Of a DNA stretch of 64,000 nt, positions 27,601 to 41,146 are shown in pieces. Position numbers and translations under genes: made by a program. Below the pieces are notes generated by a model. The model had not been told where the DNA came from. It saw only the letters and a program-made list of their open reading frames with translations, and did no database searches. Source of the stretch: Xylocopa sonorina (taxonomy: Eukaryota; Arthropoda; Insecta; Hymenoptera; Apidae); the NCBI RefSeq assembly GCF_050948175.1, contig NC_135207.1, positions 3,747,501 through 3,811,500 of the forward strand, in the 5' to 3' direction. How positions within the stretch are numbered: the stretch's first letter is position 1; every line of letters starts with the position of its first letter.

Positions 27601-30591
27601 CAGCGCGAGGTAACAAGTTGTTAAGACTACTATTAAAACTTTGCATTTCGAGGAGCAGCGCCGTTTCTGACCCGAGGAGCGTGCCAGCTCGCGCCGCGGA
27701 ACAGTCAAGTTTCGTTGGATCAGCGAGCAAGGTGCTTCCTGGGTACTTTTATAACGTGCTCGCTCTGCTAGAAAATTCTACCTTCCGCGGTTCCTGCGCG
27801 AACTTCCATTGTAATTTGCATCGTCGATCTTAACGGATCCCTTTGCCACGTAATCGTCAAAGTTCCTTCAGTACGCGCGCGTACTCCTCGCGACGCGATC
27901 CAACGTCTCTAATTGTCATTGGATTCTCAGCTTGATAGTTTGTCATTGGATTAACCGTCGCGATCAAAGCTACAGGGGGTGATATTAAATTATGCCTGGT
28001 GGATTACTGTCTACGTTAGTAGCGACCGCAGTTCTTGGGCTCGGAGTAATGACGCATTCGAAGCTGAGTTGCTTATCTACCCGTGGATCCTTGCAGCCAC
28101 TGTTGCTACGTGGTGTCGTTTCGGTTGAAGTTTCGCATGGTACAACCGCTAAACAAATTACTCGACTCGTTGATTGGCGTCACCAATGCAGCGCGCTGAT
28201 TACCCGTTTCAGTTATTTCCACGCGATGCCAAACATGGCGGCCATGTTGCTTCGACGCATCTTCGCTGGTTCCGACAGAAGCGATATATCGAAGCTTAAG
28301 AGAAAGAGAAACAAGTCTACGCGTTGAACTGGTCGATGTTTCCCCAGGTGTTTCATCTATATCGATCTACTTCATCACAATCGAATCCATTCGCTGCTGA
28401 ACAATGTTTTCCTATCCCAAGCGAAGAGTTACCACTGGATCCTTTATACCTGGGAATCCTGTATCAATTCGTCGAGTAACACGTCCCTCGAGCACCTGTA
28501 CCTTTCACGATTAACCGCAGCTCATGCGTGAACCTCGAACGAGCAAACCGTTCGAGCGGTAGAAAATGAACCAGCTATAATATAATTCGATAATGAACTC
28601 GATGGCACGAGAAATCGCGTTTGTACGTAATCGTACGATACCAACGTGGTTAGTCGACTGATCGTAATAAGAGGGTTTAGAGTCGCATGCAACGCCCTCC
28701 CCCCGCGGCGAGATTTATAACTGGGAATTTTATAAAATTACATTATAATTTATGATGCCGTTTCTCGTCCAGCTGCGGCTCGCGAACACCGGTTACTCGG
28801 AGCGCACGCAGCGCCAGGATCCCCTCATCGCGCTAAAACACCGCGATATCAATTTTCCTCCGCAGCCACGCTTCCACCGCGTCATTACGCGCTCGACCAA
28901 GGATGTTTTTCGCTCGCGCGATCGAGATGATCGATCGCGAGCAACGTATCGTTCGACGCGCGGGAACGTAATATCGCCTCGCCTTTGGATTAATGCCTCG
29001 ACTCGAACGAATCAATTATTGTACGTTTCGACTTCCTACGTTTTCCTCCGTTGATATTTTCCCGTCTCAATGGCTCGAACGAGCACCGTCGATCAATTAA
29101 ACGCTCCTCGAGCGCTCCGCCGCAACGTATCCGTCTCGATGGAAATTGCGAAGCTTAAAAATGAGAATCGCACCGATTCGCGGATATTAATTGGGCACAG
29201 TTGCGCGTATTGCGCTGTGCGTCGATTGTGTTGGGACGAAAAATCGTCCGGCTTCGATCGTCGGCTGGTAATCATTTGTTACGCGATTTCCGGCCGGTGA
29301 CGTTTTTGTGATTCAATGGCTCGGACGGAATAACTCGCGAGTCAGCGAAACGAATTCATGGAAACGTGACCCGGGTCGGGAACAGTGTTAATCGATCGTT
29401 TAAATCGATTTTGCGCGGAATAATCGGTGGCGCTGGCGCGCTGCGTCCCGCCGTCATTACTCGCCAATTCTGTCTTCCATTGGCGTCGTAAATTTCTGCA
29501 AAAATATTTCGAGCTCCACCTGTCATGCTGCACAATAGCTGCGCGACGCGCGATAATCAAACGAACCGTAATCAGTGTTAATTCGATTGGCAACGGGTGA
29601 CGCCAGCGAAACACATTCTCAGTGTACCGGCCAATCAACTGTACACACACACTGCCAGCTCGTACACGCACGGGTACCCTAACTTCGTAAACTTACCGGA
29701 TTATAACTCGAAGCGGCACAATTTAATGACACCTAAGCCAATTCCCCGTTCTTTCTTCGCGAACATTAATTAATGACCCTGTAACCATCGCGTGCGCGCT
29801 CCCTATGCGCTTCTGACGACGTGGAGCGACTAAAAGATGGAGAATCCGCATGAAAATGTACTACAATTTCCATTTCTGATAATACTGATTATTGAAATTT
29901 ATAACAGTACTAATTAATACACTCGATTTTCTCGTTCATATATGAATCTCCTTATATTCATTTGTCACTTGGCGAATTACATTCATCGAACGTTCGAATT
30001 CAATTCTCTTCAAGAAAGAAGATATTATTCTACAGTGTACTTGTATTTTTCTATATAGCTTATTCAAAAGTTTAGAAACGAGGGGTGGCGTTCGAAAAAA
30101 GGACCCGTCGATTTAGCTAATCCTCCATGGCGAGAAGTCCTCGCGAAACCGATGGAGTCCCCCAACCAAGCGGAAGTAACAATTTCTCCTCTGATTCCGT
30201 GGGTTCACTGAGATGACTGCGCCCGATAGATTCTCGTTTCTTTCCGCGAGGTCTCCGCGGTAATGGTTATTAATGTTTATCGGTGGTCCGCACCTGGACG
30301 GGGCTGCTCGACCTCGAAGGAGAAGCGGAATCAATCAATTCAGCGCACGTACATCCCCAGAGAAGAGAAACCGATATCCGAGAGACGTAGATTGGGACTT
30401 TTCAGCGAATTGACCACTCGAGTTGTTCAGGGACTACGTGAGAACAGATCGAAGCGACTCCGTATCGCGCTGCCCGGCTACTTTTCGATAGAGTTACCTG
30501 GCCAGCTGTTCAGGACGACGATTTCACCGTGCCACTGCACTGATTGCATTTCTCTCGCGTAAAACACAAAAATCTACCGATCCTTGGAGAG
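15605..30591. other. 15-kb spacer, no gene recognised
   Basis: I see no credible coding exon. Open frames up to 209 codons (22805-23434 +) and 228 codons (15391-16077 -, partly inside the duplication) lack recognisable domains, and the neighbouring frames on both strands are equally open. Simple repeats present are (GA)n at about 18391-18417 and a CTCG run at about 20776-20795. A GC-rich imperfect inverted repeat, GCTCGCGCGATCG with CGATCGCGAGC, sits near 28913-28945. Confidence 0.5.
18391..18417. repeat. (GA)n microsatellite
   Basis: About thirteen uninterrupted GA units. No associated gene is seen. Confidence 0.95.
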
Positions 30592-31030
30592 ACTCGCGAA
30601 CGTTTCTTCGCGTACATCCTTCTGTTTCGTTCTGCCATCAGTTTTGTCGCGCGATTGAAATTAGAGACAACGAATTTGTAATTTGAACGATGTCACGTTC
30701 TTAATTTCGTGGGACGCATTTTTGACGTAGGAATTTTTAGCGTTGAAACCAGCAATTAGAGAAAGTTTGAGTGATGTTGTTTAAGAACGGTGCGAAACTC
30801 TCACTTGCCCCCTGAAAACTCGCGAACATTTCTTCGCGTACATCCTTCCGTTTCGTTCTGCCATCAGTTTTGTCGCGCGATTGAAATTAGAGACAATGAA
30901 TCTGTAATTTGAACGATGTCACGTTCGTGATCTCGTGAGACGTATTTGATGTGGGAATTTTTAGCGTTGAAAGCAGCATTTAGAGGAACCTTGAACGATC
31001 TTGTTTAAGAACGGTGCGAAACTGTAAGTT
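30592..31030. repeat. Two-copy tandem duplication, 226-bp period
   Basis: Copies start at 30592 and 30818 with ACTCGCGAAC and share CCATCAGTTTTGTCGCGCGA and TTTAAGAACGGTGCGAAACT. A third partial match, CTGAAAACTCGTACGTTCC, follows at about 31079. Scattered substitutions and small indels separate the copies. No coding frame is conserved. Confidence 0.9.
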
Positions 31031-34000
31031 CCCAAGAAACATCGAAGTAACTATATACCACGGTATATATCTTGCCCTCTGAAAACTCGTACGTTCCTTA
31101 ATAGCCAAACCTCGAAAGAAACTCGATCACTCTTTACGCGAGAATCATGGGCGAGCTGGAAGCTACGCGAAATTAAGATACATCGAGAAAGTTATACTCG
31201 AGGCGTTGCATTGTTGCTGCCTCTGCATAACGAAGTCAGCGTAATTCGTTAATAAAAGTACAAACGAAAGGTTGCACGGTTCGTTCTGTTCGATTTCTCG
31301 CTGTTTATCCGCGAATACGGTTCAGGCTGGCTTCGATCGTCCTAATAGGCGTACGTTGCTTTGTTTCGCGTGCCGCTTTGCAAACGTTGTTTTCGCACAA
31401 TGGAGATTCATACAGAACGGTCATAAAAATCCATAATCCCCAGTGAAAGGAGAAAAATTGCAGGGTCGCGCGATCATGCGTACAGCGTCCGTCTATCGCG
31501 CTATTATGAGTATTACAATACTTGCTCGATTCCTCTACGGGGTTCTCACCACTTCCGACAAGGAAGAACCGTGGCCGCTTTTCTTGCGCGAGCGACATCC
31601 CGCGGCGAATGAATTATCCAGGACGATCGAGCCGTGAACGCGATGAAGGAACGGTTTTTGCATCTCCCTTTAACCAGCTCGCTATGCCAGATAGCGGGGA
31701 TGACAGCAAGAATTTCCAACGAACGAACGCTTTTTCCTATTCATCATCGCTTTTCCTCGCGGCTAATAACAGACTGAAATTCGTCGCTCAGTTTCGTACG
31801 CCGCGCGTTTCATTCGTCGCTGAAATTGTCTTTCCACGGAGATCGTCCAACGCGAATTTGGGCAGCAGTGTACCGCTCTTTCCCTGCGACGAAACGATCC
31901 TGCTTTATAACCTCGCGTGCAGCAGCTTCCTCTGTTTCTTTATTCGCTTTTTCAATAGCTGTTAATCAGTCGAGGAAACAACGGCTGAGCCGCGTCATGA
32001 ATACAGAGCGCGGATAACGTTTACATTAGAAAGAACGAACGGAACCGCGTTCGCGTCCAACGGATGGCTTCGCGTCATCCAGTGACGCAACCGATTTAAT
32101 GAAACAGCCACGACGTAATAGAAAGTAAACACTCGAAGGAAGTTCCGCGATTACGGTGCTTTAACAAAATTGCCAGGCCCGCGAGAGTGTCTTCTGAACG
32201 CGATTGGCAAAGTTCGAATCTCCATGATCGCGGGTCATTTGTCCTGGGCCCCGGGGCAAAAAGTCGTTCTGCAAACTTTTCTGATTCGCAGTATCGTTTC
32301 TGTCCCTTCCTCCTCGTTCGCGATACATCCTCGACGCGTTTCGAATAATGCTCGCCCCGCTTGAATAAACATATCGCCACTTTGTATTCAATTCGACGAG
32401 CCAGTAATACGGTGGCTGGAATAGGACGTGCGGAAGGTTAATGGAAATATGCGTTCAATTTATGGATACACGCCGCTCGAATGTTTAGTCGATTTATGCA
32501 CGGAAACTGTTCGAGACTCCACCTTTGTAAGAGATCGCGCATAATACGCGTAATGCCCGTCGCGACAATCGGAGATTATGGGATCTGGGATCGTGTTCAT
32601 TGCAGCGTTCCCCACATGATAAACACTGCCGGTGGTATGCGCAGCCATTGTCCTGCTAATCATTTCGTTGCCGCAGGAAACGTTCGTGTTTGTCGAAATG
32701 AAAAATCCAGGCTATTCCTCCTCTGTCTCTGCTGCAACTGAGACCAACGGTAATTTTGTACGCGTTCATAATTCACAGCGATTCGCATTTTTCCATCCAC
32801 CTCAGGCGCTTCCGTTCCTCCGCGGGAATAAAGGACGAATCGATTAAACAAACGGGCGAGAGATCCGACTGCGCTTGAAACCTGATCCCTGGACACAATT
32901 CGATCCCTGCGAGGGGGGATCGAAGAAACAAAAGCGGGTCCGTTAAAGGCGACTTAAAGAAGAATTAATTAAAATCCCCGTGAAGCTTCGCGAGACGCAA
33001 AGGGATCAACCGACGCCCGTAAATTGAACCGATTGAAGGCAGCTCGACGTTAGACCAGCATCAAGATTCGAGTCGGGTCCCTCGATCGAGAGATCTCTCC
33101 GCGCCAAACTTTTATCCCGCGGTCGCCCGCGTTCTCGTCCGTCCCGTTGCCTTCCCGTCAACTTTTCTTTCTCCCAGTCGCCATTAACGACCCCGTTCCC
33201 TGAGACTCGTGGGACGCCCCACCCTTCGTATCGTCGAAACTTTTCGACGTACAGCTCGCTTGGCTCTCGTTTTGGGGAATCGTTAAGGGCTTCTCGCTCG
33301 GAACGTTGCGATCAGATCGTAACGAGGATGAAAATATAATCCTCGCGAAGCTCCTACCAGCATTGTTACATCGACTTGCGTTAATCGAGAAATCTCGTCG
33401 AACCTCTCGCGAACTCGAAGTTGCGTCTTCCTGTCACTCGACCTGGAACTCGCATTCATTAATCGCAACGAACTTCGATCCGATCTCCATAATCGAGGCT
33501 TCACTCGTGCCTTTAACCACCCACCCCACCAAATACCATGGAATACCGGGTAACGATCGATGCAGTTGCGTTTCCTATCGTATAATGACCGAGCGTCGAG
33601 GTTTAAGCGCGACGAGGGAGGCGATGGTGTCTAGTTTCACGAGGAGCCAGGAACTATTGCCGAACAATAGCAACATCGACGCGATTCGGACGCGTGGAAG
33701 TTCGGCAATTACCATTCACCAACGCGCGGCCACGTAGCTTTATGGCGCTCGCGCGCGTTTCACCCTCGTTTGCTTAACGCCCGTCTCGCTTTCTTGGTCC
33801 CCACGCCTCCTGTTTTCGAAAACCCTCGTGGAAATTCCCTGGAACACCGCGGTTAATCCAGGAACCGCTCGCGCATCGCCAGCAATGAATGCAGACAAGT
33901 TTTGTCCGTCTTAATTCGCAGCTTCGGGTGCAAAGCTGCTGGTGTACGCGAGCGGCCATGTTGGTACCCAGCTCTCGACGATGGATACCAGGCGAAACGA

Positions 34001-37000
34001 GTCCCACCGTCGAGCCCCCTTTGTTAACGAGTAACGTTGGAGTTTGGTAACAGGATCTGCGGACAATGTTCGCGAGATCCTGCCGCTCCTCTCGTTTCCT
34101 TGTCCTCGATGTTATCGCATCTTACGACCGTCCAAAGTTGCAGAACGCGACGCTATCGATAATCAATCGACAGAGGAACAGCCAGACGTCTCTTTCTGGG
34201 ACCACATCTTCGATTCAAAGTGGTAACGATTTTCGAACGAGAGGAACGGATCGCCATATTGGAATCAGCGCTCGCGGCAGCCACTGAACGAGGCATTCGA
34301 TCGGTCGTAGAGGCTCGAATGGCTCGACAGAGTTCGTTTGAATAATTAGCGTCGTAAGTGTCAAAGTTTAATGGGTTACGAACTTGCGTTGGTCGAAGTT
34401 GGTTACGGGCGTATTTAACTTTTTGCTCCCTTCGCGGGCACGACTTTCTGCTTACGCGGAACGCGAGACGGTCTCGATTTGATTGATGTCGCCTCTCAAA
34501 GGACCAGGTATAACGGACTTTGTTTCCTCAGCTACTTCGCTGCCAGTGGCGTCCTTTTAAAAGCTTGAAATTCGAACTGAGAGCCGGTAAGACGAGAGAA
34601 TTGTTCGTTACGGTGTGCGATAAGATACTTTGCATCCAAAATTAGGAGTGGGGGGGGGGGGGCGATGCTGAAACGAGGTATCCGTCAGCTTGTCGGCTGA
34701 ATTAACGAAGCTCTTTGTTAAAAACCCTGCAACCGGATGGTTTTGTCGTAAACTGAAGCAAAGACAGGAAATAATTTTCACATCGGTTGATGCACCTTTA
34801 ATGCAGACTGGTATCGATGATTCGGATAATGCGAACGATCGAATGGAAAAATTTTCGTTTACGTTGCAACCACAAACGACGTAAACGCGACGTGCGATTT
34901 TGAGCAAGCGATTGAACGATAATTGAACCAATAAACGTCAATAATAGGCAAGAGTGAGCTGGCCTGAAAATTGAAACACGAGTACAACATCGTTTACGCG
35001 ATATTGTACAACTATTTGTATCCGCGTTCCAATTAATATTCGATTACCACTGTTAATATGCAAATTATCCTTGGCGTTAGAGGAGGCCGTTTATAATTAT
35101 TATCGGAAATCGGCGCCGGAATGAACGATACGATTTGTAATCGTCGCCGTTTCGCTTTCGGACTCGTTATTAAACGTATTAAATGCACATAAACCGTTTT
35201 CTCGTGTCCCGTTCACCGAATGGCGTAGAGCTTTACTCTAACAGCTGTACGTTATATAATTAATTAGTCGCCGTTTCGAGGAGCGAATTGATTTTAATGT
35301 TAATTTCTTGTTTCGCGGTACGTTTATTCAGCTTTGCGATCACCCCAAGTGTAATTTACTATGCGACAATAAATTATATTATACGATATTTATTAAACGC
35401 TTCGGATTTGTACCAAGATGGCGACACGAGAACAATCTTTCTCTCTCTCCCTCTTTCTCTTCAACTCAATTATTCAAATACATTTTAACAAAAAAAGGCG
35501 ATTCACCATTTAACGTGCCATTTGTAATAATTTAATGAAATTCATAACAGTTTACCTTAAAAATAATATACAATCGAATCCTTTGAATTCACACGCGGAT
35601 CCTGATCGCCCTCGCGACGACTATTTGACGAGCGACTCTATAGACTTGCGGTTTACTACTCACTTGATTACACGGGTGACGGGTACGACGCTGTCCCGGC
35701 AATTAAATCGTCACACCTCGTACATACGCGGCTAGGAGAGCGCACGTGGTAGTGGGAGGAATGTTTATCGATTATTAAACTCTGGTATCAGGATATTCCC
35801 AGTAGTCGCGGTAAATATGATCGGTATGCCCCGGCTAGCAATGCTAATTTTCGCCAGACGCAATAATACAGGTCGTTCCAGGGGAACCATTGGAACAGAC
35901 GCGGTTTGCGACCATCTGAATTTATGGCAAGTTAACTCAGATGCTCCCTGCAAGTTCCTTTACGCAGTCCTCTGGGTTCTCTCTCCCTCCCTCTGTTCCC
36001 TCACGGACACCATGCTGTCACGTTGGATGGCTAGGTAAATTTAATCTGATCCCCGGCTAAGTCGTAACTACGTGTCCGAGACCTGGAACAGTTCTGAGCC
36101 GCCTCGACATCCGTAGAAGCCTCTGTCGAGTGAATTACCTCAATTACTCCGTCTTCCTTTGCGCGTGGCGACCGCGATTATCAAATGATTTCCCCTCGTT
36201 CCCTGTTTTAAAAGCTCCGCGAGAGCAACACGGTCCACGTCGCCCCAAGCAGCAAGTTAGACGGATCGAAAAAGTTACATTATCACGTTCGCGTTTCCTT
36301 TCGTGGGGCAACGAAGAAAAAGCAGGTCCAAAGACGAGGAAAGAAGCGTCCCGAGGAGAGGTTGTTCTTACAAATGGATAAGTTCCGAGGCGAGAGTGTC
36401 AGGTAGAAAAGAACCCGGAAACTTTTGACCTGGATTATAATCCGATGTTTCCCCCGCAACTTTACACACAGCTGAACACGCGTTCTATTTTCCTTTCCGT
36501 TTCGCTGGAAACTGACCGCACGCTGACTATCGATAACCGCCTAAACAAAGTTTCGAAAGCTGTGCGTCGTCGTGGGCGATGGCGATCGTTCGTTTTGTCT
36601 CGCGTCGAGACTGAGCAAAGGTTTGGTGCTCTCGTAGCGATTCGATTCTTCGAAGGATCGCGAGAAATAACAGAGTTCCGCAAGAAGATCCAGCAGGATA
36701 GAAGAAACGGTATCAAAGTCGAGTGATAATGCCCAGTATCTGGTCAGCCGTAACGGGGCGGAAGCAATATCGTCCTCGATCCCATCTTCAATAAAATCTG
36801 AGGGACAGATATTGCGAGCGACTGTGTCCTGTCCGTTTTGAAAATACTGCTTTCTCTCCAGTGGATAGAAGAAACGTTATTACCAGGATTCAATCGCTCA
36901 CTTCGTCGGCTAGGAAATTAATACGAAATTGATTACTGGATGGCTCTTCCGATCGACAGAGTCTTTCTCGAGTTTTCCTTAGCTAATCGCGACGCGTTCC

Positions 37001-38467
37001 CCTTTCGTTGGTGGTTAAAAAATCGCGTTTACAGGAAATATTGCCATCGGTTACCGAATTATTCCGCTTTCGATATCCGCGCGATGCTCGCGTCAATTTT
37101 GCGCACACGGCCGTGTAATCGCCTCGAAATAGAATCGATATTTCCCTCCGGTCGAGGGGCAACTTCTCTTTTCCACTTGCTGTCGAGAATTTTCGACATC
37201 GAGACACCTGCTCCAAGCTCGCCTCGATTAAATTTACAACCAGACCGTTGTCTTCCGTGTTATTTAACCGTTACGAACTTGTTGAATCCTCGCGATCCTC
37301 GTTATCGATAATTGAACTCTTTTTTGCTCTCGCATATCACTCTAGATACGCGTTCTGTCGATTATTCTTCGAAGAAATACTCTTCTTAAGTCGTGTCCAT
37401 AATTTTCACCAGCTATTGGAAGCCAGTTCTGATGGAAAAATAATGTAGAACTCGTATTATCGAAAGAAACGATAGATTTCGCAAACATACGATAGCCCTA
37501 TCGTAGACTGAGACGATCTACTCTTTGGACTTGATACGAAGAAATATCAAATATTGGTCATCGTCTTATTTCCAGTCGAAGAAATACGGAACACACGGAG
37601 AGGGACGCGAGGCATGGCAACGAAACAATTTCGTTTCGAGGATACGAGACCAACCGACGGGATTGACTTTAATCCGATGAAATCATCTGACGCAGCTGGA
37701 ACCTGAATTTCCTTCCGCGAGGGGTCGCCTCGGTCAAAAACTCGCTGGTCACGGGATCCTCCATTAGTTGGGTTAATGGCTTTTTAATGTCGCCTCGGAA
37801 TTCCTGGGGACAGGGCCCAAAGGTGATCATCCGACGGTCGATCACTTTCATAATTCCTGACGAACGCTTCCCCTGAATTTTCATCCTTGCGACTCGGCGT
37901 CCACGGATCGTGAAACGTGTAGAAAGTAGAAACAGTCGTTTCCAATGCTCCTTTACAGGCGATTTCCATTGCAACGACCCTGTCTTTTATATTCAGAGGC
38001 TGGCCAACGCGGCTCAGCTTTTATTCGCGCACTGAACTTTATCCACGAGGCTCTGTTTATGTTTCTAAGGCTTTCGACGCCTGTCCACGGTTCCATTGAT
38101 TCTCAGTTGCGCACTATTGTGCTTCCTTCGGTTGGTATTAATACTTCTGCTCTATAGAACGCTGGCTATCAATTTCGTTGCAAAGAGAGCAGCGAGGGAA
38201 ACCGCGTAACAGCAGAATCTGTTTAACAGCTGAGCTCCTGGAAAGCAATGAACTGCAGAGCTAAGGGATGAGGCGTAGCAATTCGATCCGCTTTGATCGA
38301 TCATCTCTTGCGGCACGAAAGTCTCGAGATTAGAGACGGGAGTAAGTATGCGAGGAATTCTGTGCTATAACATTCCCCTCGTTGTTTAGAGGGACTGTCG
38401 AACTTCCGTCAAGTCGCCTCGCAAGTTGCTCGCCAGAAATAATGATTTCCAATTTAGCTCCATCGAG
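31031..38467. other. Spacer, no gene recognised
   Basis: No supported gene. A run of 13 G lies at 34650-34662. Open frames at 31.5-34.3 kb and 36.1-37.4 kb have no domains I recognise. A - strand frame at 37669-37974 and a + strand frame at 34690-34884 have protein-like composition but no splice or homology support. Confidence 0.5.
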
Positions 38468-38912
38468 TATGAATAGCTCTACATCATACAAATTGCTATA
38501 CTTCGTAGAAAGAAAGAAGAAGAACCAAGAGAGCAAAGATTGTCTAATGTTTGTAACGTTCAACGTGGATCAATTGAGAAATTCACTAAGGATAAAGTGG
38601 ATGTGCAAGAAAATTGCTACAAAGTAGACGACAATTATTAATGGACGTTCTCGAACGTGTATACTTTTTACAAACATATCACGTATGAATAGCGCTGAAA
38701 CAGCTGTACATCATACAAATTGCTATACTTTATGGAAAGAAAGAACAAGAACCAAGAGAGCAAAGACTGTCTAATGTTTGTAACGTTCAACGTGACTCAA
38801 TTGAGAAATTCGTTAAGGATAAAGTGGATGCGCAAGAAAATTGCTACAAAGTAGACGACAATTATTAATGGACGTTCTCGAACGCGTACACTTTTTCCAA
38901 ACATATCACGTA
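38468..38912. repeat. Two-copy tandem duplication, ~227-bp period
   Basis: Units starting TACATCATACAAATTGCTA at about 38480 and 38707 share AGTAGACGACAATTATTAA and end at ACAAACATATCACGTA or CCAAACATATCACGTA. Both copies also carry upstream GTATGAATAGC. Roughly ten differences are visible. No conserved coding frame is apparent. Confidence 0.9.
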
Positions 38913-40675
38913 AATGAGATCGTCGCATCTCGTATCGCGAATTGAATGGCATCGACGAGATTCCGTTTCGCAAGTAAATCCCAACCCACCCCCATCTCTG
39001 CTCGTAATACCAGGGTTTCCATACAGTTTCTCTCATTCGTTTCCACAATCTCAACCCACGATTGAGTCTTGAAGTGCTTTCTCAGATCCGCTTGCGAAAG
39101 CTTCTCGCACCTCCTCATCAACTTCACAGGCTAAATCATCCCCCATGCTCTGCCCTGTCTTTCAATCATTTCCACGCCCTGTTTCTCGCGGCAACCCGCT
39201 CCCTTTTGATTCCTCTAACGACACACACACACACACACACACACACTCGCGCACACGTGTGAATATACGTATAGACATTCGTCCAACTGTTTCGCTCCTT
39301 CTGTCGGTTTAACTTTGGTGATTATATCAATTCGAAATCAATTTAACAACGGCCCTCGTATCGGCCGCGCGCGTGCTCTCGTCTCCGCAACCCTCTGCCG
39401 CGTGTCATTGAATTACGATGGGTGAATCGCTTGGAGTACTGCAGCCGCTCGATACGAGAATTAATAGGAACGCCGTTACCCGTTTAAGCGGACGACATGA
39501 TACCTAGCCGACGTAGCCGACGCGTCGGGTCGCGTCGATGGAAAATACAGTGGCCGCTGCCACCTCTCGCGTTCGCTCTTCCGTGGACAAATTTAACGTC
39601 GACGAGCTGAGCCGTCGCGAGCCGGAAAGAGAGAAGAGAGGCGAGAAAAAGAGCAGAGGAAAACGAGTATGACACCTGGCCCGCTTTGTTTATCAAACGT
39701 CCCCGATTAGACCAGGCCGACAGCGTCGCCTGAAAAATCGAACATTAAACACAGCTGAGGTAATTCCAATTTAATTATTCAGTCGCGCGCGCGATCGAGA
39801 TGGATACGCGGATAGCTGCCTCGACGCGGGCGATATTTCCCGCGGAAAAATGCTGCGCGCAAAAACGCTCGCCCGGTTTAAATACCGGCGTCCGCGTGGA
39901 AAAAGGGGCAGGCAAACACGGTAGGCGACGCTGGTCGAATAAAAAGCGCGATACGCGGCTGGCGCAAATGAAACTGACAACGAGTTAATATTCACTAGTT
40001 TAATACGACAAACGAAAGGTTTGCATGCGTGATTGGATGAATCCATTCGTCGAGCGAGGCGCCACTGTAATCTGAAAAGTCGATCCATCGACAGCCTTCG
40101 AACAATTCTGAAATCTGTTTCTCGAGTGAGTCTTACGATTATTCTACCTCTGAGTGACACAGAAATAACTTTAACAAGGTTAGCTGCGTTTTCGTTTCTT
40201 CGAAATTTTATAACAAACTGTTTCGAGCGTATTAACTTCGAATTCGAGTGGAATTGGAAGGACGCGCGTTGCGAACAGGATTAATGCAAAGTGACTTAGC
40301 ATTTGCGTGTATAGAATATTCTGCAAGTCTTGTGGGATGACTTTGCGAGGTATATTTGCTTTTAAATCTTATCGTCTAATTTGGCATTGTTACGCGGTTC
40401 TTTTGGCGCAGAGGAACGCCGAGGGAGGCTCATTACGAGGTATAACGTAAGGATTTAATAGAATTTTTTTCTCGCTAACGAGGGTATGAGCTGGGGCGGT
40501 CTCTAATCCGTTTCAGCGTCACGGTTGTCATTAAATTCCCGCGGAAACGTTCACTGTTTTTCCCCGAAAATTTTCACGCCTTCATTTCCCAAACGACCGT
40601 CAACCGGCGACGCTCGCAGCTGCACTCAGCGCGACAATCTACAACGATCGTGGATGAATATACATATGAACATAG
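38913..40675. other. Spacer with (AC)n microsatellite
   Basis: An (AC)n run of about 13 units lies at 39221-39246, followed by CGCGCACACG. Nothing else is supported. Confidence 0.6.
39221..39246. repeat. (AC)n microsatellite
   Basis: Uninterrupted AC dinucleotide run of about 13 units. Confidence 0.95.
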
Positions 40676-41146
40676 AGTGGTTCGTTAAAATTCGAGAATT
40701 CCAGGCTGACACTTGGAATTAATGTACGAGCGGAGTACGAGGCGGCAGTGCCCGTTATTTCCGTGAAGCAGAGCTGGAAGGAGGAGCAAAGCCTACCAAG
40801 CGTTCGCGAGCTCGAAGAAATAATTTTGTCCAATTACAAACGGCAGAAATTCGCGGATAACCCAGCCAGGTTCATATCGTGTTTGCACAGTCGGACGAGA
40901 CGATTGGGTTTTAACAGAGAATTAACAACGGTGTTGCCACTTGAACTGTCGAGATCGATGCTCGACGATGTCGAATGTGTAACCGTGTCCTTGATATCCT
41001 ACCGCGACCAGCCGAGAGCAGTGCACATATGTCCGACGGGACTGCATTATATACGACGATTGATCACATTATACGAAGTGCATCGTAGCGAATTTATTAC
41101 AGGCTACAACCTCCAATTGGGGGCAATTTACTTCTATCAAGCTTAA
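40676..41146 (+). CDS. Unrecognised open frame, possible exon (weak)
   Basis: An open frame runs from just after a TAG at about 40673 to TAA 41144-41146, 156 sense codons. It has no ATG near its 5' end; an in-frame GTG lies at 40748. A possible splice acceptor GAATTCCAG ends at 40703. The translation has ordinary protein-like composition with charged and hydrophobic residues mixed (for example SVRELEEIILSNYKRQKFAD), unlike the Arg/Ser-rich shadows typical of this window. No domain, signal peptide or membrane segment is recognised, and no partner exon was found. A terminal exon or a chance frame are both possible. Confidence 0.15.
   Translation, partial: SGSLKFENSRLTLGINVRAEYEAAVPVISVKQSWKEEQSLPSVRELEEIILSNYKRQKFADNPARFISCLHSRTRRLGFNRELTTVLPLELSRSMLDDVECVTVSLISYRDQPRAVHICPTGLHYIRRLITLYEVHRSEFITGYNLQLGAIYFYQA

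Noticed and set aside
27992..28327. 111-codon + strand frame with a hydrophobic start (MPGGLLSTLVATAVLGLG)
   Set aside because: The start resembles a signal peptide, but the remainder has no recognisable features and there is no splice or promoter support.
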